From: Phialocephala subalpina
Lineage: Eukaryota; Ascomycota; Leotiomycetes; Helotiales; Mollisiaceae
Reading direction: 5' to 3'
Assembly: GCA_900073065.1 (NCBI GenBank)
Contig: FJOG01000007.1
Span: 1,411,885-1,475,884 of the forward strand
Length of the DNA stretch: 64,000 nucleotides
In this document: positions 34,765 through 46,211 of the stretch, piece by piece
Layout: each line of letters opens with the position of its first letter
How positions within the stretch are numbered: the first letter of the stretch is position 1
Made by a program: the position numbers and the translations under genes
Notes under the pieces: generated by a model
Seen by the model: only the letters and a program-made list of their open reading frames with translations
The model's database searches: none
Told to the model about the DNA's origin: nothing

Positions 34765-35713
34765 TCTCCCTAGCCGAGCTCTACTTTTGGGCTCTGACAC
34801 CGATCGTTTCATCCTTCCGTGCCCAGTCCCACCACTGTCCTTGCTGTGTCTCAACCATCAGCATCGCCTAGAATATTATTAGCTAGAAGACACCTGCGAT
34901 TTGGTATGGCGACATACATAGGGTTCAGACGTGTTGCTGTTCGGGGCTATCGTCGAAGGAGAAGTCAGTCACCTTCTCACACTTCCAAAGTTTGAGGAAA
35001 TTCCCCACCATACAAGCCATCGTAGGGACCCACGATCAGACCACCTCCTATAGGCACCCCTCCAGCCGCATGTCCCTCGTCGCCTATGGTGAGCAGTCAA
35101 TTGTCATACCAACTCTGTGACTTGGGGTTCCAGCGCAAGAGTGTTGTCAGAGAGTCACCAGGATGGACTTGTATTTCATTAGCTGCTTAATGCATATGAA
35201 ACATCCAGAGTTAATAATACCCATTCTTAGATCTTGCAACCTCACTCCTGGTCTAGGAACAACATTCAGCATTGCCTACAAGCTCGTTGAGGTACAAGTC
35301 GCCCGGGGAGACTTACTGGTAACAGAAGAAGGGTACAAATGACCACTAGTGATTTCCGGATCAGCATGAAGCAATCGAGCAAAAATATTCATGCTTACCT
35401 GTCCAGGAGGACCTTCGTTCCCAATAACTTGCTGCAACAGTTCTGGGACAGGTTGAAGTCCAGCCCATATTCCCGCAAGATTTCCGTCATTACTATTGAA
35501 GGTCGGTAATTTTGATGCCGGAGGAACGATGAGAGTAGAGTCAAACTGTCAAGAGATGAGGAGAGTACCGTGGCGGCGGGGAAGGCTTACTTTGAGAATA
35601 GGAGCTTGAGGTTTAAAATTAAGACCCCAAAAATAGAGCCCTTTGGCGAAGTTGACAGCAGACACGGAGTGAACTCCGAGCATCGCGATGAAGAATATGT
35701 TAGAACAAATCAT
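34765..35713 (-). pseudogene. Secreted fungal protein gene, copy A, disrupted
   Basis: From ATG 35713 the minus strand encodes a signal peptide (FFIAMLGVHSVSA), then an intron with GTAAGC donor, FDSTLIVPPASKLPTF, LQPVPELLQQVIGNEGPPGQ, another intron, WSFVPFFCYQ, a small exon, and VHPGDSLTTLLRWNPKSQSW. The next motif, present in copy B as WFDNWLLQPGD, is here YDN-stop-LLTIGDEGHAAG, because TGG has become TGA near 35097. Exon phases match copy B. The C-terminal part (ELQG..WDFG in copy B) is not found. The family is a conserved secreted one that I cannot name; a link to G1/A4-type glutamic peptidases was considered but not supported. Confidence 0.6.
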
Positions 35714-36275
35714 GTTTGATTGTTGGCGAACTTGTGCAGAAGGGACTCTCTCTTGAGTTCCGGGGAGAGTCTGATAGAAGTACTGAAATACATGACGTGA
35801 AATTGGAGAAAACCAAGATGTGACTGTGTTTCGCCTCTTCGATGAATAGGTGATGTGAATGGAGCGTATTACTCACAAAACTGCCACACGAACACCTGCA
35901 TGGCACTCGTCTCTCCATGCTCACTAAAGGTTAGTTCTATTCAGGCGAAACAAACGTGTAACGCTTTCATTTTACGCCTGCGGAGTTTCCTGGAGCTAGC
36001 TAGAGATCTTAGGTACTTCCCACTTAGCCACTGATAAAGATGCCCTCAGATTTCTCCCATAACCAATGCAGGATCTCAGGCTTCTAAATGTTTCTATTGA
36101 ACACCGTCTTAAGTATGTAAGATGAAGATTATTTCTACAATATAGCACGTCGTGGTGTTAAACACCGCGTTGTAAGTTGCTATGGGATTGGTTCGAGACC
36201 AATTGAATATGCCATCTTGCCCTTTCCTGTCCCGAAGTTAGAACCTCGCCGTCTTCTCATTGCCGAGAATGCTTA

Positions 36276-37244
36276 CTATAGTTCCCAAGGACCCGTGCAC
36301 CAGTCACTGCTCGATATTCGAGCTTCAACAATTATATTCAGCCAAGTAATTTGACCAAAGTCCCACACTCCCTTTCCTTGAAGCTCGATCATGGTCACGG
36401 CCTAATGCGAGCAACTCAGTCACGCTGAAGCATTTCAGAAGGTCAAAGATTTCTCACCTGTTCCATAAGGCTGAAGTGATTGTTTGCTATGCAAGAGACT
36501 CACTGTCAGTGACCACTGGTCTGGAAGTCTTTTCTATTGGTGATAGACTTACCATAGACTGTGTCAAAATGATCGTCAGTGATCAATCCACCTCCCATCG
36601 GCCTCGCCGGCAGCATTGCCTTGGTCGCCAGGTTGTAACAGCCAATTATCAAACCAATTCTGAGTTAGAGGGTTCCAACAGAATAAGGCCGTTATGATAT
36701 CGCCAGGATAGACTGTGAGAGATTAACCTCGACAGATTAGGGCGATTAAGATGTGTAGCAACTTCCTCTTGGACTTTGAAGAGTCTCTGGGGGTCTATCA
36801 GAGAAGGCTATATCAGCGGAACCCCAGCATCGAATCAGTGAGTACCTACGAGCAGCACCAGAAAGGGAGCAGATACCACTGCGAGACATTAGCTTCGACG
36901 CAAAAGCACACCTCAGCAAGTATCCACTCACTTCTCCTGGACCACCACCTTGGTTCGTGATTGCTTGTTGATACAGAGCAGATACAGGTTCAGGTTCGAG
37001 CCGGGCCAGAAAGCTTCGATTTCTGTTGCTATTAACGGGTTGGTAGAGGTATTTGGAATAATAAATGCGATGTCGAACTGAGTTCTAGTCAGAAACGTTG
37101 ATGTGGATGGAAGAAAGGACTGACCTTGGTGATAGGCGCTTGAGGCATGAGTGTGACACCATAAAAGGAGGCGTTATTGTCTGCTTGCGCGAGATGAGCG
37201 ACGCAGAAGATGAATACAAGTAGCAATCTCGAGAAGTACTTCAT
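36276..37244 (-). pseudogene. Secreted fungal protein gene, copy B, with two frameshifts
   Basis: The first exon, 37125-37244, codes for a signal peptide (YFSRLLLVFIFCVAHLAQA) and FYGVTLMPQAPITK. Exon 2 starts FDIAFIIPNTSTNP, then the expected frame (LEPEPVSALYQQ, ITNQGGGPGE) continues one base off. Later exons read WYLLPFWCC, YP.GD type YPGDIITALFCWNP, NWFDNWLLQPGDQGNAAG, a second frame change near 36610, PMGGGLITDDHFDTVYG, NNHFSLMEQ and ELQGKGVWDFGQITWLN, ending WCTGPWEL and a TAG at 36276-36278. Intron phases agree with copy A. Two single-base shifts could be old mutations or sequencing errors. The products would be secreted; function unknown. Confidence 0.6.
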
Positions 37245-37634
37245 CTTATTCGTTATGCTTTCAGGAGTATCAGTGAATTTTTATTGAGAGCCGGAGTTCG
37301 GTCTCGAATCTCGAACAAAACGGGTTTGAAAGTCGTTTGACGAAGATGGAGTGACTGAGGGAGGTAAGTTGCGATGCGGAGAAATGTGAAATAGCAATGA
37401 AAGAACTTGGCGTGGTGAATGGGTGAGGTAAAGTTACTGTAGACTTAGCATGAGCAATTATGTCAAGTACGCGAAACCCTGCGATCCATCTGAACTCTGT
37501 TGATTCACGAGCTCAAATGCAGGCTTAGAATCCTCTTTCGCAATGCATCATTTATTTCTCGGCTAAGATTATGACTACCAACTGTTCTATCGCTCGTTTT
37601 CTATACAAGGCCTGCAAATTTGCTTTTCAGAAGA

Positions 37635-38995
37635 CTACGCCAGAGCCGGTAAGATCATTGTGGAGTTGGAAAGAAATCCATCCACTACAAGAGTCAGAAA
37701 CTAGTCATGTTTGTTGAGTCATTGAGTAGAAGAGTACTTACGATTTGCATTGTATGTTACCATTTGGGTGGCACTTGGATGAATCAGCACAACTTGAGGC
37801 AGCGGATATCGGAAGAACTCACTAGTATGGGCTCGTAGTGGCTGAGATGTCTTCAACGTAGACGACATCAAATCCCCGTATTTTGGTTAGCAAGGCAGAT
37901 CCGTAACGAACTTCAAGAGAAAACATACCTTGTAATATGCATCTAGAAACGTCCCCCACTATAGACGGTCACTCAAGAACTTGTGCGCAAACTAATAAAA
38001 CGTTCACACTCACCACACACTGATCAGCATTCACGCCACCAAAGAACAATGTGGTGATCTCATTTTCCTGCAGCCAGAGCCCAAGAGGTGTCTGAGCACC
38101 CCACAAGCCTGACAACCGATCTAGATCATTTGTGAGATTTGACAACAACCAGGACCCAAGGGCCTTACTCTTGTTGAAGTACAAGTCAGTACCACTAGCA
38201 GCGCCTTCAACTTGCAAGTCATACAAGGGGCCATATGGCCTGGCGTTCCAAGAACCCCGCATCAGCTTCGACCCCGCCGAGATGTTCGTTCCTGGAACAA
38301 TGCCCATGTCTGACCCGAATGTTGCTAAGACTGTGAGTTTCAGAGCCATAAATTATAGTGGAGCACTTACTAGTAGAGGAATGATTGTTGGAGAAGCCAT
38401 CGAGGAATGCAGGTGGTATGGTGAGCAAGTCATAGTTGTCGAGACCCCACTTCTTTGGTCAGCATGATCTTGGACTAGCTTGAGAAACATACATTTGTCC
38501 ATAGAACCTTCATGCCAGCTTTTCGAAATCCTTGGATCATGTTAACTGTGGCGTTGACGACCCCTCTTCCAGCTGTAGCTTTCGGACTGAGACCAGGATG
38601 GAGGAAGAAATCTGAGATAATTCAGCGTTGGTCTCATTTGAAAGGAATGATTTGTTCTCACTCTGCATGTCTATGATGACAAGCGCTGATCGAGAGGACT
38701 CGATCGTGATTGACTTTCTGCTACCACTACATGGTATCGTGTATGTCGTAGTCACTGGCTCTCGGGCTGACCGTGTGAGATCCCAAAGACCTGAGGCAGT
38801 GTTCACCCAGCTAAAATCCCCGTTAGTCAATCTTTTTGCAAGACTCCAGACAACTCACTAATTGTAATAATTTCCGAGCAGAGATGTATTTGTTGATAGA
38901 CCTCCAACGACAGCGGTATAAGTTCCTTCTGTGAACTGAGCACTTGTCGGAGCAGCGGTGGCAAGGAACCCTTGGACAAAGTACTTGACGTGCAT
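37635..38995 (-). CDS. Secreted isochorismatase-like cysteine hydrolase, nine exons, one lost splice acceptor
   Basis: Exons on the minus strand: 38859-38995, 38662-38810, 38493-38611, 38371-38449, 38014-38324, 37929-37958, 37823-37875, 37742-37773, 37635-37684; together 319 residues in one frame. An N-terminal signal peptide (HVKYFVQGFLATAAPTSA) is followed by the isochorismatase fold: SALVIIDMQNFFLHPGLSP with Asp93, VLWTNWGLDNYDLL, SAGSKLMRGSWNA, and FFGGVNADQCVWG with the catalytic Cys264. It ends FLSNSTMILPALA. All introns have GT..AG ends except the sixth (37876-37928), which has a normal donor and GCTAAC branch site but ends TACGG where TACAG is expected. So the gene is either newly damaged, spliced with low efficiency, or carries an assembly error. 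Family members hydrolyse small amides or vinyl ethers. Confidence 0.82.
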
Positions 38996-39822
38996 TTTGC
39001 CGACGATTGAGGCCGAAAATAACTAAACAAAGACTTTCTGACTGGAAACAAATATAACTTTGGCAATGCTCTGGATATTAAAACAATGAGAAGTGGGATG
39101 GTAGTTGGCCGATCCTGGCCGATACAAGCTTCGCTGATATACGTGGGGTAATTGCAATGCAGTAAGGTTAAATGCTCAACCTATGGCAGTGTCTTGATAT
39201 GCTGGATGAGGTACACGGATAAACGTATCCGCAAGTTGCCCCGACGTTGATGTTTTTCGACTTTCTCGTTGCGATAAGAGCTGGGGAATGATCGGCGTCG
39301 ATGACATACTCTTGCGGATGAGGAAGGAGCCAGGAGATATCGATCACGTGCCCAATCCCAATGAGTCCTGAATTGCCTTCAGAACAGCCCACCTTTGGGA
39401 AGATACGCTCCGGAAAATGATGATTCGGGTTTCGAATTGCCTCAAACCAGCATTGGAAGCCCGTGATATCCGGCGGGGTCTTGCTTCCGAAGTCTTGGCG
39501 TATGAAATGTCTCCCCTATTTAAGCGAAGCCAGCACAAAATTCCGGATGTCGCATACGAACACGATCAAGACACGGAAATGGGCGTTTTCTAAAGCAAGA
39601 CTACAAAAAGCATAGAGGAAACGAAATTTGAAGTATTCGAGCAAACAAGTGTGCCTACATTTGTGAAACCTACCATCATTGTGCACACCTCAACTTGTCC
39701 AGTGCCAATGCCAATGCCAAAAACAGTACCAAGCTCTCCAAACTCTCGAGTTCTCTTCCTAGCTCCTAAGATGACTGTGACATGCCTTATCCTTTCCTAT
39801 CTCACTTCGTCTCGACTACCAC
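38996..39822. other. Intergenic; short remnant-like frames only
   Basis: Between the start of the isochorismatase-like gene and the end of the next minus-strand frame. A minus-strand run around 39300-39540 looks slightly protein-like but has no motif I recognise. A 5' regulatory region for the isochorismatase gene is expected just above 38995. Confidence 0.3.
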
Positions 39823-40545
39823 TTACTCGACCTGTGACTCGGCGTCGCTTGATTCCTCTCCATTTGGTACGACGGGAACTCTCCAAGCAGCCCAAGTCGA
39901 AGTCGGCACACTCGCCCAAAAGACAACAGCAGCGATAATCAAGTTCGTAAGTAAGATAGCATTCTTCGATGACCCCACTGCGTAAGAGAATGTGCTCCCT
40001 GAACTTTCGCAGTTTCGTGGAACACCGGTAGTCCGAGCCAAAGTATCGGAGTGAGAATCGTAAGTTCCCAAAATCCAGTATGTCTAGACACCGATGATTT
40101 CGCAAAAAAAATTCTAAACCCACGTCAGCTCATCTTCATCTATGATGGGGCGAGACCCACCAGAAGAAGACATAACTTGCAACTCCGGTGCGAAACCCAC
40201 TACTAATCCAATCCAGTGTTACACTTTTTGGAGCATAATCAGTCTACAACAGGATATTCCAAATCCACATGGCCGAGAACATCATTTTACCTTCAATGAT
40301 CGTCGATACTTTCGAATATCCAGAACACCGCCAGTCACCATGTTCAGCACCACTCTCATAAGTGTCACCACGAATGCCATTATTGCTCTCGCTCTTACTG
40401 TGAAGTATGCGACCAAGAAATTTCCATTGTAGGTCTGGCCCACTGATTGCTGATAAATGCGGGTAGTAACAACAGGATCTCCTTTCGTCTGAACAGTCAA
40501 TCCAAATCTTTGATCTCGGATTTGAAAGTTCTGTGCTTGTTCCTA
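39823..40545 (-). CDS. Probable integral membrane protein, 5' end unresolved
   Basis: Three minus-strand pieces can be joined. The first, from about 40545 to 40291, reads RIYQQSVGQTYNGNFLVAYF and IMAFVVTLMRVVLNMVTGG. The second, 40157-40243, reads DYAPKSVTLDWISSGFRTG then VASYVFFWW. The third, 39823-40083, reads VPRNCESSGSTFSYAVGSSK, a membrane helix (LTNLIIAAVVFWASVP) and NGEESSDAESQVE before TAA. The intron 40244-40290 is canonical (GTAAAA..TTGTAG); the intron 40084-40156 would use a poor GTCTCG donor. A nearby ATG at 40594 (MSGPTNLSVPMAANP) is in another frame. So this may be a gene with an undetected first exon or a decayed gene. No family was recognised. Confidence 0.35.
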
Positions 40546-40594
40546 AAACAGGGTTTGCTGCCATCGGAACGGATAAGTTTGTCGGCCCAGACAT

Positions 40595-42380
40595 CGTAGA
40601 ACGATTTCGATGATCTTGGATTGAGACTTATAGATCAAATGAGAAAAAAACAACAACGGACAGGTAACGTATCTTATACTACAGCTACAGTACTGCCAGA
40701 CCTGCAGTCCACTTGCTCGGGTAGGATTTTTAAACTCCACTTAGAACCATAACATTATCCCGACGTCGATGATAACATTGCGAAAGTGGGATATCAACGG
40801 TTGAATATCGGGTTTATACTGGATAGCAGAGACAGTGTGCAAATCTCCATTGCAAACGGTTTGTTTCGAGGAGGGAGTGAAAAGTCGGGACCTTGAAGCC
40901 CACTTGGAGTCCTCATTTCGTACATATGCGAGGAAATACCGAGGGCGGGAGCTAGCTAGATGCCGTTGATGAACTCGCTGTGGTACTCAATACTTTTAGG
41001 GTTCAGGGTAAAGAAGAGCTTGTTACATTTGTGTTCTGCAGAAGGTTCCACTATCTACCCACTTTGAGCAGGAGCATGCTGGTGTCAATTTGATAGCCGG
41101 AAAATGCCCATGCCAACCAAAAGAATCGACTGAAAACAGTGAACATAAACTCCTCTTCGAGGATTGATATGCGACATGTATGGGATACGGTAGCTAGCCA
41201 AGGAGGAAGGTGCCAAAGGCATCTGGTCACGTGCGGCGAACCACGAGGCCAATCTGGGATATGCCCTTGCCTCCCTTGTCGGAATGCTTTAGTGCCTCAA
41301 ATTTATTAATAGGTGGTTAATGATGATATACCCACGGGTTCTTGAGCAAACAGTACAGTAAAATCTCGGGAATGGTGATGCCAAGAGAGTTTACTGCACC
41401 ACTTGGTTGCCATTTCGGTCTCAAGTAGCGGGTTATATAAGGCATTCAGGAGGAGTTCTCCATACAGGAGACCTTCCTAGATTGGAATTGGGTTAGACAA
41501 CCAATACCAAGCAGTTTATTTTTGCTTTTCTGTCCGGACGTGAAGGTATGCCTGTATCATATCCAAGCAAAACAGAAGCTTTCTGAGCTCGCATCATCAC
41601 CCTTAGTGCTTCAACACTCGCCAAGAAACATCTTTGAAAGCATTTTGACATCCCTGTGGACTTCAAGAATTTTGATCGTGAAGAAATCTTCTCCCATCCC
41701 CTAACAACCATGGCACCACGTACTTCCAAGGACTTCCAATAAAGACACCGAATCCCCACCTACAATGCGAAGACGATCTTGAAGATTGAAAAGTGGACTT
41801 AAAATCATAAGCCCATTAAAGCTGCTCTTCCAAGACAAATGTTTACAGGTCCCCATTGCGCGCAAAATTACCCCTGAACACACACGTGACTGGTAGACAG
41901 CGAAATCCCAGAGACATGCAAAAGACGGTACGAAACTTAGCTTGATATATAGGATAAAAGCATTTGAGGGTATTGAGATGAAAACCCTAGATCATGAGCG
42001 TCGCTGAAAGCTGAGCGGTTGAAGTGTCTCCGCACCAGAAGCGTGATCTTGAGCTTAGCGAAAATAGCCGACGCCAAATTTATTCTTCGAGGTGGTCAGA
42101 AATCATGCGCAAATTCAACGGAGAACCCATCAACAGCTTCTCCCAACTCGCTCCATCTATTCAGCCCTTTAAGAGTTAGTTTTAGAATCAGTTTCTTGCT
42201 TACTTCAATCTGTCCTTCGCGCTTGCACATCAGAACTGCAAAATCGCGCAACGACTTCCCCGACCTCGTCTGCCGCTCAACTTCAAGTCACAGCGATCTA
42301 CCCTATCATTCAACAAGTCACCGAACACAACCCCCTATACCTCCTACAATCAAAAATATTCGACCCAACCATTTCCCGCA
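40595..42380. other. Intergenic, nothing recognised
   Basis: No gene, RNA or clear repeat found in 1.8 kb. The last 200 bases lead into the duplicated gene pair. Confidence 0.35.
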
Positions 42381-43389
42381 ATGCATCAATTCTCTGCTTT
42401 ACCCTCGCCATTATCGCCACAAGGAGCTGGAAAACCAAAGGACCATACTATCTGCACAGGCATGGCGAAAAAAGACCGTAAGCTCAACAGCCGACGTGCT
42501 CGACAAGTACCTCTTCCCGATAACGTCTCCCCCTTAAGACGCCAAGCTCTGATGACCTCGTCTGAAAGAAAAGTCAGCACCTTTCTCATCAACCGCTACA
42601 ATGAGCGTGAGAACAAGTACGACAAAGCTGGACGTATCAAGATCAGGTTCGCAAAGCAATGGGCTGAATCTAAGAGTCCGAAGAAGAAGAGCAGGGAGGA
42701 GGAGAACTTTATGGAGGCGATGCGGAAAGCTGTTGCAGATGAGGAGTTGATTATTAGGGAGAAAGCAATGGGCTTTGCTCAGTTCCAAAAACTCTTTAGA
42801 GGTAGAGATTGGCATGTTTCGCATCACTCCAAAGCCAAAGAATCGCACGATAGGAAGAATAGGAGCGAGAGTTCGACCAGAATTATATCTAATAGTATCC
42901 CCACGAAGCGAGAGTTCGACCAGTGTAAAGGATACGGGGACGATCGTGCCTGGTGTCGATACGAAGAGAGGCGTGTCAAGAAGAAGGAAAGGAGCGGGGA
43001 CTGTGGCAGCTGGGAGATTGCTACAGCTACATCCGCCAACGAGAAGTTCTTGGGTATTCGTGGCAATTCTATAAGATTTGGAGACATGGAGCCGGTACAA
43101 ATCACAAGGTAGCATGACCCTGCCCCACGACAATTGACAATACTAATTTCAGCACAACAGATGTCTACGAAACACTTTGCATACCCCACCATCGTCCCAG
43201 GAACGAGACAATGCTCCCCGAGGAGCTCGAATTCCATCAAGAGCGTCGACACCCCTGCATAATGTTGCTCCTGTTTTGGCCCATACACTGATATCACTCC
43301 ATCCTCAAGGAAGAGATCCAGACAATGAAGCTCAGCAGGCTCTGGAAGACTTCATCACGGTATTTACTGGTAAACTCAAAATTTCGTAG
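42381..43389 (+). CDS. Basic uncharacterised protein, intact member of a tandem pair, two exons
   Basis: Exons 42381-43094 and 43153-43389 give 316 residues. The intron has donor GTACAA, branch TACTAAT and acceptor TTTCAG. It was fixed by comparison with the duplicate downstream, which keeps the same CCG|GT donor context and the same CTAATTTCAG acceptor. The start at 42381 is also supported by the duplicate (ATGC.TCAATTCT in both). The protein is lysine/arginine-rich: LPDNVSPLRRQALMTSSERK, then a charged helical stretch with EEENFMEAMRKAVADEELII, and a C-terminal NEAQQALEDFITVFTGKLK. No known domain. An internal Met at 42462 is an alternative start. Confidence 0.6.
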
Positions 43390-43982
43390 AGGGGACAAGG
43401 GCGGAAATAGGAGGACATAGGCTTATGATGGCTCGGACATACGTAGAATTGGTCCCAACATCTGCAACAGGTGGTGTAAAGCTCATGTTAATAAATAGGG
43501 TAGAATTATATGAGAACGAAGATTGATACGCGCTCCTGCAAGGACCGCAAGATGCCAAACCATTGAAAGTGTTGTGCATGAAAAGACCCAGCCAAATTTT
43601 AGCGAACATGGCCAAGGACTATTGCTCGAGGCAGTGATGCGGAAATTCGACAAGAACAACTGACAAAAGATTGGCGCCCTTGAGCGAGTTGTCTGATTTC
43701 CGAAGGTCAGCGCAACAGCCATTACCTTACATCATTTGAAACTTTTCTCGCTCACCTCGCACCCGCGCATCGGCACAGCAACGTCGACATCGTGCATTCT
43801 ACCGATCACCTCGTCGCCCGCGAGCAATCAAGAATCAATCAATAACTTCATAGTAATTTTACGTTTGCATTCAAGGCATCGACCGCGACTAAGCTTTCGC
43901 ACATTCAGCTGACGTTGCTTCACGAATCACGATCACAGAACTTGCACCCATCTCGAAACGAAAGCTCCCACCATCTCACGAC
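43390..43982. other. Spacer between the tandem gene copies
   Basis: No frame here looks coding. It separates the intact copy ending at 43389 from the decayed copy starting at 43983; start-to-start distance is about 1.6 kb. Confidence 0.35.
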
Positions 43983-44987
43983 ATGCCTCAATTCTTCTTC
44001 GGACCACCATCGAGATTGTCTCTTGTCTCCAAATGGCAATAATAACGAGAAAACGATCCTCGGTACCGAATCTACCCTGAGTCCAAAGCTCCTGGAGAGA
44101 CGAGCAACGAAATAACCACTTCCCGAGACCGTCTCCCCACTCCGTCGAAGGGCCGTCATCAACGCCTCCCCGCGCAAGTCGAAGAAGTTCCTTAAGGAGG
44201 ATTATAAGCAAAGATAGCATAGGTATGGTCATGACGGATAACTCCGGCCCGACTACGCAAAACCACTCGTGCTGGCAAAGAGTACAAAGGCAAAGATCAC
44301 GGCTTCAGAGAGTGCGGAGGTGAGAAAGCTGGACTTGAAGCCTGTCGACAGTTCGGCTTCGAGGGAGTCGGCTATGAGCGAAGCGAGTCGAATGGCTGAG
44401 AAGTATGAGAAGTTCGAGGACCTTGATCGTTACAACGCGAAGTGGGCTGCGAAATTCAAGCGCCTCCGGGAAGCTAAGCGTGCTCAGGAAGAGTTCGAGG
44501 CCCTCCAGTGTCGAAGTAGGCTGCGAAGGCCAGCCGCCTCCGTGAAGCCAGACGTACCGGGAAGAAGACTGATGCCATCTCTGGCGCCCGAGAAAGCAGT
44601 ATGGCAAATTCCCCTGACAAAAAGCCCTTTGGTACATCTGGCCGTGGTAGCGATGTCCTATAATTTGGGTCCATGACGCCGGTGACACCCAGGCAACCTA
44701 CCTCAGCTCCCGAACAAGGCCAATGCTAATTTCAGCAATAGAAGTGAGCACAAGAGAAGTAAACCCGACGCTTCTACCTCGACATCGCCATCATCTGCTG
44801 TACGACAGCGTGTTCTCTCAGGAACTCGAATCCCTCCCAAAACGTCCACTTATATACAAAATATAGTTCCTGATTTGCTCATGCACCCACTCCCGTACCG
44901 TACCTGCTCATGGACCAAACACCAACGCCCAGCAAGCTCTTGGGAGTTTTATTACAGCATTTGGCGGCTACCTCAAGATGGTCTAGT
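43983..44987 (+). pseudogene. Decayed tandem duplicate of the gene at 42381
   Basis: Several blocks match the upstream gene in order. ATGCCTCAATTCT is at the start. Then LPETVSPLRRRAVINASPRK (against LPDNVSPLRRQALMTSSERK) is preceded by an in-frame TAA. The helical charged middle includes WAAKFKRLREAKRAQEEFEA. The ANSPDKKPFG…FGSMTP run carries a TAA. The intron starts CCG|GTGACA and ends GCTAATTTCAG, followed by GTRIPPKTS and NAQQALGSFITAFGGYLK, ending TAG at 44985-44987. The pieces lie in at least three frames, so no full protein can be made. Confidence 0.65.
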
Positions 44988-45609
44988 GGTTTTGGAGGGC
45001 CATATGACGAAGGGATACATTGGAGATTGGGATATTTGGTGCTTGGTGCTTTGATACAGGGTCAAGGGGTGTAAAGTAATTAAATGAAATTTGTCATAAT
45101 TCCTCTCTGGAACTCGTTTATGAATGTGAATCCTCTACAACTCTTTGTTTCATTGCCTGGTTAGAGGAGGTGGTTTGTTCTGTAAAGTGGTCTGTGCGCT
45201 CTGTTGCAGTGTTGTCCTAACTCACAGCATCACCTTCAAACACGCTTCAACACCACACAGTGAATTCTCACGCGCCTATCACAATGACAAATTTTCAAGC
45301 CCTAATTCTTGTCGCCTCGCAGCCTTGTTGCCCGCCAACAAATCTTCTTCTCCACGCCCTTTGTCAAATCCTTTTTCTCAAGAAACGACGACAACGAGCG
45401 AACTCCACGGCCACCAAAAACCACTTTGTACTCTCACAATTCTACAACCGACGAATCCAATCGAACTCACGCACGTCTGAAGTCTATTCACGTCTTTTGT
45501 CAACTCTTGTTTCTTCGAAGGCGTCGACAACTAGATACCTCATAGATCACCAAAAACAACTTCCCACGCCCACACTCAATCCTGCCTACAACTTCTTCCT
45601 TTCTTCCAT
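44988..45609. other. No gene recognised
   Basis: Long plus-strand frames run through this C/A-rich stretch in more than one frame, which is a composition effect and not good evidence of coding. Confidence 0.3.
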
Positions 45610-46135
45610 CGAGAAGTCCGTTGAGATTTGTCAAGATCGGGCGCCCCAATCGACAGTGAGACCTTTGTTATCCTCAATTTGTATTCAGACAGACTAACAT
45701 CCGTCCAGGATTTCGACAACGAGCGGAGTCGACGATCATCAAAGCCTATTTGACGTCCTCACGAAACTCTCGATCCCACCCACCATCCTCTTCTATTAAC
45801 AAGTTTATTGAGCTTTTTCCGCGAGCAGGTATTTCAATTGACGGTAAGGCCTTCGCACGTTCACAATCGCTATTCAGACAAACTGACATCTATCCAGGAC
45901 TTCATCGAAAGCTTCATCAACGGTCACACGCCTCAATCGACGACAATACCTTGGCACGCTCGCGATTTACTCTAACTTGAACGGGTAACTTCAAGAACGG
46001 CTATTGAGCTTTGTCAAAGAGCAGGTACCTTGATTGATAGTAAGCGCTTTGTATGTCCACAATTCGGTTTCCGCTCAGCTAACATCTATCCAGGTTATCA
46101 CCACGAGCTTCAATATCGCCTACGACTTCAGTCGA
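45610..46135 (+). repeat. Three diverged tandem units of about 190 bp, each holding an intron-like sequence
   Basis: The same order of landmarks occurs three times: TTGAG[A/C]TTT, GAGCAGGTA or the like, ATTGA.[A/G]GTAAG, then ATTCAGACA..CTAAC/CTGACATCTATCCAGG. The TCCAGG ends are at about 45702-45709, 45891-45898 and 46087-46094, i.e. 189 and 196 bases apart. In each unit GTGAG/GTAAG followed 50-60 bases later by a branch-like CTAAC/CTGAC and CCAG has the form of a small intron. Units two and three can also be read straight through as protein (FRQTDIYPGLHRKL and FRSANIYPGYHHEL). Confidence 0.65.
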
Positions 46136-46211
46136 AAGCAAGACGTCTGCATATCCGCAATTCACACTCAAATAAGTTCGCAAACCAAGACTCTATCGAA
46201 ACGCCTCCGCA

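Noticed and set aside
34765..37244. Assignment of the secreted paralogues to G1/A4 glutamic peptidases
   Set aside because: The catalytic Gln/Glu context of that family could not be found; only general features (secretion, Trp-rich beta-like motifs) agree.
42534..43133. 199-codon minus-strand frame opposite the basic protein gene
   Set aside because: It is the mirror of the true gene, which is supported by its paralogue and intron.
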